Numbered from the stretch's first letter, positions 8,391 through 16,179 are shown. The stretch is 40,579 bases of DNA from Allobrachymonas sp. (GCA_030529505.1 JAUMWT010000018.1:1-40579); one strand, 5' to 3'. Numbers and translations are program-made. The notes: generated by a model not told the origin, from the sequence alone.

Positions 8391-11300
8391 ACACATCGCC
8401 ACCCAAAACATCACTCCCGGTTTCATCCGCCCCGGCCTACCGCATCAACGGCCAGCCTGCTGAGGCCGCCCGCTTTTACGCCCTGGCTTGCCACCCTGCG
8501 CAATCCACCGTGGTCGAGGCCTGCGCCGGCGCTGGCAAAACCTGGATGCTGGTCTCGCGCATGGTGCGCGCCCTGCTGGCAGGCGCTGCACCCGAGCAGA
8601 TTCTGGCCATCACCTTCACCAAAAAGGCCGCGGCCGAAATGCGCGCGCGCCTGCAAGAATGGCTTGAGGCGTTCTCGCGCCAACCCCTGGCCGATCTGCA
8701 AAAACAACTGGAAAGCCGCGGCCTGCCGCCCGAGCAAGCGCAACAGCAGGCCCCGGCCCTGCAAGAGCTGTACCGCCATTTGCTGCAACAGGGGCGGCCG
8801 GTGCAGATCCGCACCTTTCACAGCTGGTTTTCGGCCCTGCTGCGGGCTGCGCCGCTCAAGGTGCTACAGCAACTGGGCCTACCCACCGAATATGAACTGA
8901 TCGAAAACGATGCGCGCATCGTGCCGCTGGTGTGGCAACCCTTTCACGCCGCCGTGCTGCACGACGAACAAGCGCTGGCTGATTACCAGGCCCTGATCGA
9001 TACCCACGGCCGCAGCCAGGTGCACACGGCGCTGAGCCAAGCTTTGAACAAACGCACCGAGCTGGCCCTGGCCGATGCCGCTGGCGTGCTGGAACAATCG
9101 GTGCCGCACTTTGCCGAGCACTTTCCGGCCATGCAGGGGCTGGACACGCCCAGCGACTGGCTGCTGCAACGCGAAGCGGGCCGCGATGTGCTGCTGCAAG
9201 CCGCACAGGCACTGGGCACCGCCAAGGCTCCCTCTTTCCAAGCCAAGGGCAGCGAGTTGGAACAAGGCGTGAGCAACGCCGACTGGCGCGCGGTTTGGAC
9301 CGCTCTGTTTACCGACAAAGGCGAGCCACGCAAGTTCAGCCAGAACGTGCCCAATCTGGAAGCCGTGCGCGCCGCGCAAGACGCCGCCTTGCAGGTGCAG
9401 CAAGCCCTCATCCAGCATGCAGGCTGGCAGCACCAGCAACGCATGCTCCGTTTAAGCCGCCTGCTGTGCCGCTGCTATGCGCAACTCAAGCGCAGCCGCG
9501 GCTGGATCGACATGAACGACATCGAAAGCGCCGCACGCACTCTGTTGCAAGACGCCAGTTTGAGCGGCTGGCTGCAAGAGCGGCTCGACGCCCAGGTGCG
9601 CCACCTGCTGATCGACGAATTCCAGGACACCAACCCCCTGCAATGGCAGGCGCTCTACGCCTGGCTGCAAAGCTACGCCGGTGCCGGGCAAGCGCCCAGC
9701 GTTTTCATCGTGGGCGACCCCAAGCAAAGCATCTACCGCTTTCGCCGCGCCGCGCCCGAAGTGTTTGCCGCCGCGCGCCAGTTCGTGCAGGAAGGGCTGG
9801 GCGGCAACGTGCTCAGTTGCGACCACACCCGGCGCAACGCCCAGCCGGTGATCGATGCCGTCAACGCCGTGATGCAGGCCGCGCAAGAGGCGCAAGCCTT
9901 TGCCGACTTTCGTGCGCACACCACCGCATCCACCGCCGCAGGCCAAGTGCTGGCGCTGCCGCGCATCGAGCGGCCCGCCAAAGAAAGCGATGCCGAAACA
10001 CCCGCAGCTGCCCCAGCCAAGGCCTTGAGCGGCCAGCCTTGGCGCAACAGCCTCACCACCCCGCAAACCGAGGCGCAAGAGCCGCTGCGCGCGCGCGAAT
10101 GCCAGCAGGCCGCCGCCTGGCTGGCGCAGTGGCTGCACGCGGGCCTGCCGCCCAGCGAGGTGCTGGTGCTGGCGCGCAAGAACGAGCCGCTTTTCGTCAT
10201 GCGCCAGGCGCTGGCCGAGCACGGCATCCACGCCGAGCTGGCCGAAAAAACCCGCCTGGCCGACTTCCCCGAAGTGCAAGACATCGTGGCCCTGGTCGAT
10301 GCGCTCGTTTCACCTGCGCACAACCTCTCGCTGGCGCGCGCGCTCAAGTCGCCGCTGTTCAACGCCAGCGACGATCAATTGGTGGACGTGGCCGTAGCCG
10401 TTCAAGCCGCGCCGTCGGCTGAAGACGCAGAAGCCGCAACGGCCAGCACCCCCAGCCACGCACGCGCCCAGCCCAGTTGGCTGAACTGGCTGCTGCAACA
10501 AGCGCCGGCAGCCGATGCCAGCCCGCAAGCCACGTCACACCCCTTTGCCGCCTGGGCCGCCACCCTGCGCCGCTGGCAGCAATGGCTGCACCAGTTGCCG
10601 CCGCACGATGCGCTCGATGCCATCTACCGCGATGGCGACGTGCTGGCGCGCTATGCCGCCAGCGTCCCCGCCGCCCAGCGCCACACCCTGCTGCAACGCC
10701 TGCGCGCCCTGCCCATGCAAGCCCTGGCGCTGGACGGGGGCCGCTACCCCAACCCCTACGAATGGGTGCGCGCCCTGCGCGCGGCGGCCAGCAGTGAACG
10801 CGCGCCGGCCGAAGCCAATCCGCAGGCCGTGCGCCTGCTCACCGTGCATGGGGCCAAGGGGCTGGAGGCCTCGCTCGTTCTGCTGCTCAACAGCGATGCC
10901 GAGCGCGACAAAACCCGCAGCATGGACATCCTGATCGACTGGCCCGGCCAGCACGAGCACCCGCAGCAACTGGTGTTTCTGGAAAGTGGCCGCACGCCGC
11001 CGCCTTCGGCCCAGGCCCTGCTCGATCAGGAAAAAGCCGCAGCCCGCCGCGAAGAGCACAACGCCTGGTACGTGGCCATGACGCGCGCCGCGCGCGTGCT
11101 GGCGCTTTCGGCCAGCGAGCCGCACAACGGCCACCCCGAAAGCTGGTGGCAGCAAATGCAGCAAACCGGCCTGGCCCAGCCCCTGCCCTTGCAAGACGAT
11201 GGCACGGTGGCTTTGCCCGTCGAGCTAGCGGCCACGGTTTTAGGCGAATCGGATCGCAACGCCAGCCATCCAGCCGATGCGCAGGCCAATCAGTCAGCCG

Positions 11301-11905
11301 CTGAGCACAAGGCGCGCGCGCCACACACCATTGAGCTGCCCCAACTGCCAGACGCCCCCACCCAAGCGGCCAACGCATCCAGCCAATCGTCTGCCAGCCC
11401 CTTGCCACGCACGCCCCCGGCCGATGCAGCCCGGCAGCGCCAAGCCACCTTGGGCGAGGCCATGCACAAAGTACTGGAATGGCAGCGCGCCGGACAAGCG
11501 CTGGATGCGCAACAACAGCAAGCGGCCGGACAAGCGCTGGCCCTGCAATATGGCTTGCACCCACAACAGATCGAACAGGTGCTGCAACGCGCGCAAGCCA
11601 TTCTGCAAGGCGAGGGCGCTTGGGCCTGGGACCCCGCGCAAATCGACTGGCAGGCCAACGAGGTAGACATCGCCTGGCAGGGCCAGTGCTGGCGCATCGA
11701 CCGGCTGGTGCGCCGCCAAGCGCAGGGCGACACGCCGCCTGCCTGGTGGGCACTGGACTTCAAATCCGCCTTTGCCCCGCAAACACAGGCGGCGCTGCAA
11801 GCGCAGCTCGCCACCTATCGCCAAGCCGTGCAAGCACTCCACCCGCAAGAGCCGGTGTTTGCCGCCTTCCTCACGGCGGAGGGGCGCTTGGTCGCTTTGC
11901 CGTAA
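8387..11905 (+). CDS. AddA-like UvrD-type helicase-nuclease
   Basis: A UvrD/RecB superfamily 1A helicase of 1172 residues with a C-terminal nuclease domain, partner of the preceding AddB-like protein. Motifs in order: Walker A ACAGAGKT with K51, ITFTKKAAAEM (Ia), LLIDEFQDT with D410 and E411 (Walker B), VGDPKQSIYRFR (III), LTVHGAKGLE (V) and YVAMTRA (VI). The nuclease shows WRIDRLV, LDFKS (D1124, K1126) and QLATYRQAV. Helicase and nuclease both look intact, so break resection is the likely job. ATG 8387 overlaps the upstream stop by four bases. The inter-domain region near residues 960-1030 is rich in Ala and Gln and poorly conserved. Confidence 0.93.
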   Translation: MNTSPPKTSLPVSSAPAYRINGQPAEAARFYALACHPAQSTVVEACAGAGKTWMLVSRMVRALLAGAAPEQILAITFTKKAAAEMRARLQEWLEAFSRQPLADLQKQLESRGLPPEQAQQQAPALQELYRHLLQQGRPVQIRTFHSWFSALLRAAPLKVLQQLGLPTEYELIENDARIVPLVWQPFHAAVLHDEQALADYQALIDTHGRSQVHTALSQALNKRTELALADAAGVLEQSVPHFAEHFPAMQGLDTPSDWLLQREAGRDVLLQAAQALGTAKAPSFQAKGSELEQGVSNADWRAVWTALFTDKGEPRKFSQNVPNLEAVRAAQDAALQVQQALIQHAGWQHQQRMLRLSRLLCRCYAQLKRSRGWIDMNDIESAARTLLQDASLSGWLQERLDAQVRHLLIDEFQDTNPLQWQALYAWLQSYAGAGQAPSVFIVGDPKQSIYRFRRAAPEVFAAARQFVQEGLGGNVLSCDHTRRNAQPVIDAVNAVMQAAQEAQAFADFRAHTTASTAAGQVLALPRIERPAKESDAETPAAAPAKALSGQPWRNSLTTPQTEAQEPLRARECQQAAAWLAQWLHAGLPPSEVLVLARKNEPLFVMRQALAEHGIHAELAEKTRLADFPEVQDIVALVDALVSPAHNLSLARALKSPLFNASDDQLVDVAVAVQAAPSAEDAEAATASTPSHARAQPSWLNWLLQQAPAADASPQATSHPFAAWAATLRRWQQWLHQLPPHDALDAIYRDGDVLARYAASVPAAQRHTLLQRLRALPMQALALDGGRYPNPYEWVRALRAAASSERAPAEANPQAVRLLTVHGAKGLEASLVLLLNSDAERDKTRSMDILIDWPGQHEHPQQLVFLESGRTPPPSAQALLDQEKAAARREEHNAWYVAMTRAARVLALSASEPHNGHPESWWQQMQQTGLAQPLPLQDDGTVALPVELAATVLGESDRNASHPADAQANQSAAEHKARAPHTIELPQLPDAPTQAANASSQSSASPLPRTPPADAARQRQATLGEAMHKVLEWQRAGQALDAQQQQAAGQALALQYGLHPQQIEQVLQRAQAILQGEGAWAWDPAQIDWQANEVDIAWQGQCWRIDRLVRRQAQGDTPPAWWALDFKSAFAPQTQAALQAQLATYRQAVQALHPQEPVFAAFLTAEGRLVALP

Positions 11906-11909
11906 CCAT

Positions 11910-11936
11910 CGGGCGCGCGTCGGCGCTCGCCCGTTT
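11910..11936 (+). terminator. Weak terminator-like hairpin after the AddA-like gene
   Basis: CGGGCG (11910-11915) pairs with CGCCCG (11928-11933) around a 12-base loop, followed by only TTT. It lies five bases after the stop codon. The short T run makes it doubtful. Confidence 0.35.
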
Positions 11937-12078
11937 GCTCACAACAGACTGGCGCGCACGCACTTATCCGTTGATTGACGCCCCGCCTCGTTTTGATGGC
12001 TTGGCAGCATCACCCACCCGCCACGGCTGCGGGCTTTGTCATCTCGCGATGATTGAAAGGCATGTTTTTTGGTAATTC

Positions 12079-12300
12079 CTAGCCTTTCCGGACCAGAATG
12101 GGATTGATGTTCTGGATCGAAGTCTGCTTCAAAAGCTTGTGCAGCAAGGGTTTGAGGTCTTGCCCACGGTGGTTGAAGCGATAACAAGCCTCAGCCAGGT
12201 AAAGGTGAAAGTATTGGCGCGCTACGCCACGATAAGGGGACAGCCAATTCTTGGCATAACTCCTGCAAGCCTTCAATGCCATTGATGTGCCATTGATGTT
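12079..12300 (-). pseudogene. 3' remnant of an IS1595/ISXO2-type transposase gene
   Basis: The frame ending at 12079 reads SYAKNWLSPYRGVARQYF, then LYLAEACYRFNHR and a tail LKQTSIQNINPILVRKG, which I recognise as the C-terminal end of ISXO2-like transposases of the IS1595 family. Just upstream the usual HINGIEGFW box is disrupted. An 11-bp direct duplication (TGCCATTGATG twice, read on the plus strand) and a one-base shift separate INGIEG from SYAKNW. The N-terminal two thirds, including the catalytic region, are absent. The remnant borders the prophage end and may have been its target. Confidence 0.65.
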
Positions 12301-12308
12301 GAAGCGCG

Positions 12309-12347
12309 GCGCGATATTTGAGGCATCGCCAGCGCGATAAATGCCGC
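12309..12347 (+). repeat. Two imperfect direct repeats near the right prophage end
   Basis: GCGCGATATTTGAGGC (12309-12324) and GCGCGATAAATGCCGC (12332-12347) are spaced 23 bp apart. Repeated sites of about this size mark the transposase-binding ends of Mu-like phages. A related string, GAGATATTGAGCC, lies at 40542-40554 near the other end. The role in transposition is inferred. Confidence 0.4.
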
Positions 12348-12417
12348 CGCATTCTATTTACACAGAGCGCAACATAATTACGCCCTGTGAAACGCCACCC
12401 CAGCCAAGGGGATCAGC

Positions 12418-12441
12418 AAACCGCCGATCAGGCGGTTTTTT
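12418..12441. terminator. Terminator at the end of the prophage late region
   Basis: AAACCGCC (12418-12425) and GGCGGTTT (12431-12438) pair around GATCA, and the T run on the plus strand extends to 12441. On the minus strand it follows the methyltransferase stop codon (12456) by about 15 bp with a shorter T run. It probably ends late phage transcription and may also block read-through from the host side. Confidence 0.65.
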
Positions 12442-12455
12442 CATGGCAGCGATGG

Positions 12456-13226
12456 TTAGGGGTGCTTGTGCTTGGCCACCGCCTCTGCCAAGCGCCTGGC
12501 CGACACATCGTAGTAATGCTGGGTGACCTCGACGCCCGTGAAACGCCTGCCCGTCTCGATACAGGCCACGCCGGTGCTGGCGCTGCCCATGAAGGGATCA
12601 AGCACGTGGCCGCCGGGCGGAACGATGGAGACCAGCTCACGCATCAGCTGCACCGGCTTGCCAGTCATGTGCAGCTTGTCCTTGGGCACCACCGACACCT
12701 TGTAGCAGCCTGGCCACGGCCCGCCGTGCTTGGCTGCAGGCAACGGGCCATTGCTGGCCCAAACGACGTACTCGCACTGATGCCGGAAGTAGCCCTTGTG
12801 CGGGCCGCGTGCGCCCGTGCCCTTGTCCCACACCGCCACGCCGCGCCAGTGCCAACCTGCGATCTGGATCGCGTCCGTCAAGGCCGGTAGTTGCCGCCAG
12901 TCGGTAAAGACCACGGCATAACCGCCGGGCTTGACCTGCTGGCGGGCCAGATCCAGCCAGTGCGCACACCAGTGTGTCCAGCTGCGCGCATCCATCATCT
13001 CGCCGGCAAAGTCGATGTTGTGGGCGGCATGCGTGCCTTGCTGCACATATTTATCAGAGGGCGGTCTGTGCCGTTCTGCGGCTGTGCGCCCGCCGCTGCT
13101 GTAGGGCGGGTCGGTGATGAGGGCATCAAAGCCGCCAGGCGGCGTAGGCAGGCTGGCCAGCGCATCCAGGCAGTTAGCGCGCAGGATGTGGCAAGGGCCG
13201 ATGGTGCTTGTTGTGGGTTGCGTCAT
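12456..13226 (-). CDS. Phage DNA N6-adenine methyltransferase (beta-class), in the mom position
   Basis: A DNA methyltransferase of 256 residues. The catalytic motif TDPPYSSGG lies near the N terminus, and the S-adenosylmethionine-binding region LDPFMGSASTGVACIETG lies near the C terminus. This order marks the beta class, and DPPY favours N6-adenine over N4-cytosine. ATG 13226 is preceded by AAAGGAG at good spacing. The start lies inside the com gene, as mom overlaps com in phage Mu, so it likely replaces Mom as the late DNA-modification gene that shields phage DNA from restriction. No restriction endonuclease is nearby, so it is an orphan enzyme. Confidence 0.92.
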   Translation of the reverse strand: MTQPTTSTIGPCHILRANCLDALASLPTPPGGFDALITDPPYSSGGRTAAERHRPPSDKYVQQGTHAAHNIDFAGEMMDARSWTHWCAHWLDLARQQVKPGGYAVVFTDWRQLPALTDAIQIAGWHWRGVAVWDKGTGARGPHKGYFRHQCEYVVWASNGPLPAAKHGGPWPGCYKVSVVPKDKLHMTGKPVQLMRELVSIVPPGGHVLDPFMGSASTGVACIETGRRFTGVEVTQHYYDVSARRLAEAVAKHKHP

Positions 13227-13380
13227 GGTGTGCTCCTTTGGGTTGGGGGCACTCGCTGGCGCTCTGGGTTGATAAATCGTTTGTCGCCCGGCAGCGCGGG
13301 CATTTGATGGAGAGCCGTACAAAAAGGCCCTCGGCCAGTTTTTTGCCGCATTGATTGCAACGGATGTCTTGTGTTTTCAT
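13174..13380 (-). CDS. com: Com-like zinc-finger translational regulator
   Basis: A protein of 68 residues whose N-terminal half, with CNQCGKKL and a second Cys pair in IKCPRC, matches the Mu Com family (PF10122-type). In Mu, Com binds the mom mRNA and opens its ribosome site. The gene overlaps the methyltransferase start by 53 bp in another frame, the same arrangement as com-mom. ATG 13380 (MKTQDIRC) gives the family-like N terminus. The C-terminal part, rich in His and Pro, is a by-product of the overlap and may be unstructured. The regulatory role on a methyltransferase is inferred from position. Confidence 0.8.
   Translation of the reverse strand: MKTQDIRCNQCGKKLAEGLFVRLSIKCPRCRATNDLSTQSASECPQPKGAHHDATHNKHHRPLPHPAR
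13214..13271 (-). repeat. Three CAACCCA heptamers around the methyltransferase start
   Basis: CAACCCA on the minus strand (TGGGTTG on plus) occurs at 13214-13220, 13239-13245 and 13265-13271, spaced 25 and 26 bp. They flank the ribosome site (AGGAG near 13234) and start codon of the methyltransferase. They could be RNA or DNA sites for Com or a late activator, or chance in a Cys/Pro/Thr-coding stretch. Confidence 0.4.
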
Positions 13381-13483
13381 GGTGCGCAAGCTCTTTGCAG
13401 ATAGTGAAACTCTGATAGGCTTGGCTCGCTCTGTACAGGGTGGCGGGCCTTGCCTGGCTTGCTGGCTCACTCAGCTTGTTGGG

Positions 13484-13509
13484 GGATGACCGTGGTGTTC
13501 CAGCACCAC
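13484..13509 (-). promoter_or_regulatory. Hairpin and half-dyad upstream of com
   Basis: A perfect stem GTGGTG/CACCAC with a six-base loop lies at 13492-13509. It is next to a GGTCA half-site (minus strand, 13487-13491) like that in the 25655 and 30258 dyads. It sits in the 153-bp gap between the 78-residue protein gene and com, where a dedicated promoter for the modification operon would be expected. I cannot identify -10 or -35 elements. Confidence 0.3.
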
Positions 13510-13533
13510 AGCCAACCGCCCGTCTTTTTTGGT

Positions 13534-13770
13534 TTAAATCTCTCCCTCCTCGTAAGGCAGCTCTGGGGCGCTGCCGATGATCGAATCCCCGCGCACAAAG
13601 CAGCGCGCGCCCTTGGCCAGCTTGGCCGGGTTGAGTGCACGCACTTCGCCCGCACCACCCAGCAGGATGACTTGGGCCGTGCCGTCTGGATAGATGCCTG
13701 CGATCTCGCCCACCAGCAGGGGCTGGGCGGGCAGCAGATTGAGCAGGCGGCGGTAAATGTCGGTGCTCAC
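13534..13770 (-). CDS. Small conserved-looking phage protein, unknown function
   Basis: A protein of 78 residues. ATG 13770 overlaps the stop of the upstream tail protein by four bases, so it is translated with the tail module. It begins MSTDIYRRLLNLLP and then forms a short beta-rich segment (GEIAGIYPDGTAQVILLGG) that resembles a small OB/SH3-like barrel, ending in an acidic tail. It is the last gene of the tail cluster before com. There is no signal peptide or membrane segment. It may be a small tail-tip or tail-completion protein, judged from position only. Confidence 0.6.
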   Translation of the reverse strand: MSTDIYRRLLNLLPAQPLLVGEIAGIYPDGTAQVILLGGAGEVRALNPAKLAKGARCFVRGDSIIGSAPELPYEEGEI

Positions 13771-15740
13771 GCTGCCTCCGTATGCAAGTGGCGCTCCAGC
13801 CGGATCGACTGGCGCACGCCCGGCCGCGCACCGGCGCTGATGCTCACGCCACGCACCAGGCCGCGCCAGGCACCGTCCGTGTCGTCGATCTCAACCAAAG
13901 TACCCACATCGAGCAAGCCCGGCGCACCAGGCGCTGTATCCAGCGGCAGCGCCAGGCCCACCTGGGCCTGCCAACCCGCAGCGCCCAAAATGCTGCGGGC
14001 ACGTTGCAGGTGGGCGGCCCGCTCAGTCAGCAAGGCATCGGTCACCATTGCTGCTTCCAAGTCACCCGCCGTACCTGCTCGCTTGGTGCGGTGCACCTGG
14101 CCTGCCACGGTGCCGCTGGTGTAGATGGCGTTGTAGAGCGGCTGGCGCTGCTCGTCCAGGCTCTCGGTGGTGCAGTAGCCAATGGGCAGTTGCAGGGCAG
14201 GCGGCGTGTTGGCCCACTCCCAGGGCATGGCCGCGTAGCGCGGCTGCACGATCAGGGTGTCGGCCGTGCGGTGGCTTTGCACCACGGCCCCGACCGCATC
14301 GGCCACGCGCAGAACGGCGCTCAAGGGCGTGCCTTGGTGGCTCCACACCTGGGCAGGCACCAGCCAATCCTCAATGCGCCAGTCCAGGGTGACACCGCTG
14401 TACTCCAGCGCAGCCAAGGCCAGTTGCTGGGCCGTCTGCTGCTCGGCATTGGCAAAGGTGCGCGGCTGGGCGTGTGGCGCATCCAGCAAGCAGGTGGGGC
14501 TGGATGCATCAAAAGTGACTACATGCCGCCCGAACTGGCGCGTGCGCTGGCGCAGCCCCACCACAAACACCCAGGCCAGGCCGCACAGCTCCACGCGCAC
14601 CCGCACAGGCGTGCCGTCTTTGCGGGGGGCGAGCTGCTCCATCAGTTGGGCCGGGCCGCTGGCGCGCAAGTGCCAGCCGTAGCCGCCCGCGTCTGTTTCG
14701 ATATTGCAATCAAACAGCACCAGAGGGTCGCCCTGTGGCCACAGGGTGGCGCGGGCCTCGTTGATATGTGTGTACATAGTCAGCTTGGGGATGATGAGTT
14801 TGGGGTCGCCTTTGCCCGCTTTGCGCTTGCGGCAAAAGCCAAAAACCAAGTTGCCCGTGCCGTGCGCCGGGCGGCAAAACAGCAGGTCAACGGCTCCGCC
14901 TCGAGGCGGCTGGTAGCCATCGCCCTCAACGGGCGGGCGGCCATCCCTGCGTGGGCTGATGCCGGGCGGGGCCTGCATGGCCGACTGCCAGCGGATGTGC
15001 GGTGCAAAGGCCACGGCCGCACCCGGCCCAAAGCGGGTTGCCCAGCCGATCAGGCGGGGCTGGGCCATCTGCCAGCGCCCATCGGGTGCCAGTTGCCGAC
15101 GGATGGCCCCTTGCCAACGCAAGGCACTGCTGCCGCTGGCCGCCTGGCCCTGCTGGTGGCGCACTGCCGTGGCGCAGCGGCGCTGCTGGGCGGCCTGCCA
15201 GCGCCAGGCCGAGCAGGTCTGTGTGCTTGTGCCCATCTGCCAGCGCACGCCGTGTTGCGACAAGTGGCGGCTGGCGGTGCCCCATGCACCAGCCAGGCCC
15301 GCCAAAGCGGCCATTGCCTGTTGCCAGCGTTGATCTACGCCCAGCAGCCGATGTTGGCTGCTGCTCCAGGCCACGCCCATGTCGCAGCGCTGCAGGCGTC
15401 CCTCTTGCCACAAGGCGCGGGTGCGGGCCACCTCGAAGCGGTAGGTATTGCTATCCCACCGCACGCGCAGATCAAGCCCCACCTCGCCGCAGTCAATCTC
15501 GCCGCTGACCGGTGTGGCCACGGCAAAGTGCAACTCGGCGCTGATGGCCCCGGTATCGACATCCAGATAGACGTAGGCCGGATCGGGCGTGCCTTGCTGG
15601 GGCGCGTCACCAGCGCCAAACACCAGATCGGGGCTGCCGGTCTGCTCTTGCGTAAAGACCAGCTTGGTGCCTTTGGCCGCATCCGCGCCAAAGACGATCT
15701 CGCCGCCCGTGGGTTTGGGGCCAAAGACCAGATCGCTCAT
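13767..15740 (-). CDS. Phage tail tip/hub-like protein with tandem 14-residue repeats
   Basis: A protein of 657 residues with three parts. Residues 3-42 carry four xLVFG-type units at 11-12 residue spacing (DLVFG, EIVFG, KLVFT, DLVFG), and two more follow the repeat block (DLLFC 285, NLVFG 297). Residues 110-252 hold eleven units of exactly 14 residues, each with an aromatic or His at the same place, mostly RWQ. The C-terminal 340 residues, from about YTHINEARATLW, resemble the hub-type domains of phage tail tips. The 14-residue block may be a stalk or receptor-contacting element. Upstream spacing (RBS GAGGCAGG) supports ATG 15740. The function is inferred from position after other tail genes. 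Confidence 0.7.
   Translation of the reverse strand: MSDLVFGPKPTGGEIVFGADAAKGTKLVFTQEQTGSPDLVFGAGDAPQQGTPDPAYVYLDVDTGAISAELHFAVATPVSGEIDCGEVGLDLRVRWDSNTYRFEVARTRALWQEGRLQRCDMGVAWSSSQHRLLGVDQRWQQAMAALAGLAGAWGTASRHLSQHGVRWQMGTSTQTCSAWRWQAAQQRRCATAVRHQQGQAASGSSALRWQGAIRRQLAPDGRWQMAQPRLIGWATRFGPGAAVAFAPHIRWQSAMQAPPGISPRRDGRPPVEGDGYQPPRGGAVDLLFCRPAHGTGNLVFGFCRKRKAGKGDPKLIIPKLTMYTHINEARATLWPQGDPLVLFDCNIETDAGGYGWHLRASGPAQLMEQLAPRKDGTPVRVRVELCGLAWVFVVGLRQRTRQFGRHVVTFDASSPTCLLDAPHAQPRTFANAEQQTAQQLALAALEYSGVTLDWRIEDWLVPAQVWSHQGTPLSAVLRVADAVGAVVQSHRTADTLIVQPRYAAMPWEWANTPPALQLPIGYCTTESLDEQRQPLYNAIYTSGTVAGQVHRTKRAGTAGDLEAAMVTDALLTERAAHLQRARSILGAAGWQAQVGLALPLDTAPGAPGLLDVGTLVEIDDTDGAWRGLVRGVSISAGARPGVRQSIRLERHLHTEAA
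14955..15413 (-). repeat. Protein-coding 42-bp tandem repeat (11 units of 14 residues)
   Basis: Within the tail protein the key residues fall at 111, 125, 139, 153, 167, 181, 195, 209, 223, 237 and 251, an interval of 14 every time. The unit starts are LWQ, AWS, RWQ, AWG, RWQ, RWQ, RHQ, RWQ, RWQ, RFG and RWQ. At DNA level the recurring plus-strand word is CTGCCAGCG; the rest of each unit has diverged. Confidence 0.85.
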
Positions 15741-15747
15741 GCCTGCC

Positions 15748-16179
15748 TCACGTCAAGCACAAACGCACGGGCGGCAGCAGGCCGCCTTTGTAGAGCTGTA
15801 CTCCGCCATTAGGGCCAGGCGCTCCACCTTCGATCATCAGCCCGGCCTTGCCTGCATCCTTGTGGGCTGCGCCGCAATCCACGGCCCAATGCCCGGCCGC
15901 CGATACGATGCGTGCCCACCGCGCCTCGCCCGTAACTTGCACCAACTGGCGCGAAGCACTACCGCCATCCAGTATCAACAGGCCCTCTTCAACTCTGCCG
16001 CAAGGTTTGTCCAAGTCCATGACGGCGAGCACCGTGCCGCCATCCACCCCCGCGCCCGGCCACTCGCCACCCATGACGTAGATACGCGCATTGCCGTCGC
16101 CCGCATCCAGCCAAGCCTGCATGGCTTGCAGACGCGCATGACGAAACTCCAGCGATACAGCCGATGCCGGGGTGCTCAT
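15748..16179 (-). CDS. Putative phage tail protein, unknown function
   Basis: A protein of 143 residues in the tail operon. ATG 16179 overlaps the stop of the upstream gene by four bases (ATGA). The sequence starts with a helix (LEFRHARLQAMQAWLDAGD). A beta-rich domain follows with repeated small residues (GNARIYVMGGEWPG and VDGGTVLAVMDLDKP). I recognise no named family. The position between the Ig-like small protein and the RWQ-repeat protein suggests a tail-tip component. Confidence 0.65.
   Translation of the reverse strand: MSTPASAVSLEFRHARLQAMQAWLDAGDGNARIYVMGGEWPGAGVDGGTVLAVMDLDKPCGRVEEGLLILDGGSASRQLVQVTGEARWARIVSAAGHWAVDCGAAHKDAGKAGLMIEGGAPGPNGGVQLYKGGLLPPVRLCLT

Larger units (their letters stand above)
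11937..12455. other. Host-prophage junction region
   Basis: About 520 bp hold the decayed 3' end of an IS1595-type transposase gene (minus strand, 12079 to about 12300), a pair of 23-bp-spaced repeats (12309-12347) that may belong to the phage end, and a terminator hairpin (12418-12441). The right prophage terminus should lie between about 12290 and 12417. I could not pin it, because no matching target duplication is visible at the other end of the window. Confidence 0.5.

Noticed and set aside
12456-13226. A restriction-modification system
   Set aside because: No endonuclease or specificity subunit is adjacent. Position with com shows a phage modification gene.
13467-13658. A minus-strand frame ending in a Trp-rich stretch upstream of com
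   Set aside because: No start codon with a ribosome site lies near the part that looks protein-like, and most of it overlaps the 78-residue gene.
13782-15812. A 676-codon plus-strand frame opposite the RWQ-repeat tail protein
   Set aside because: Antisense shadow. The minus frame shows the 14-residue register and operon overlaps.
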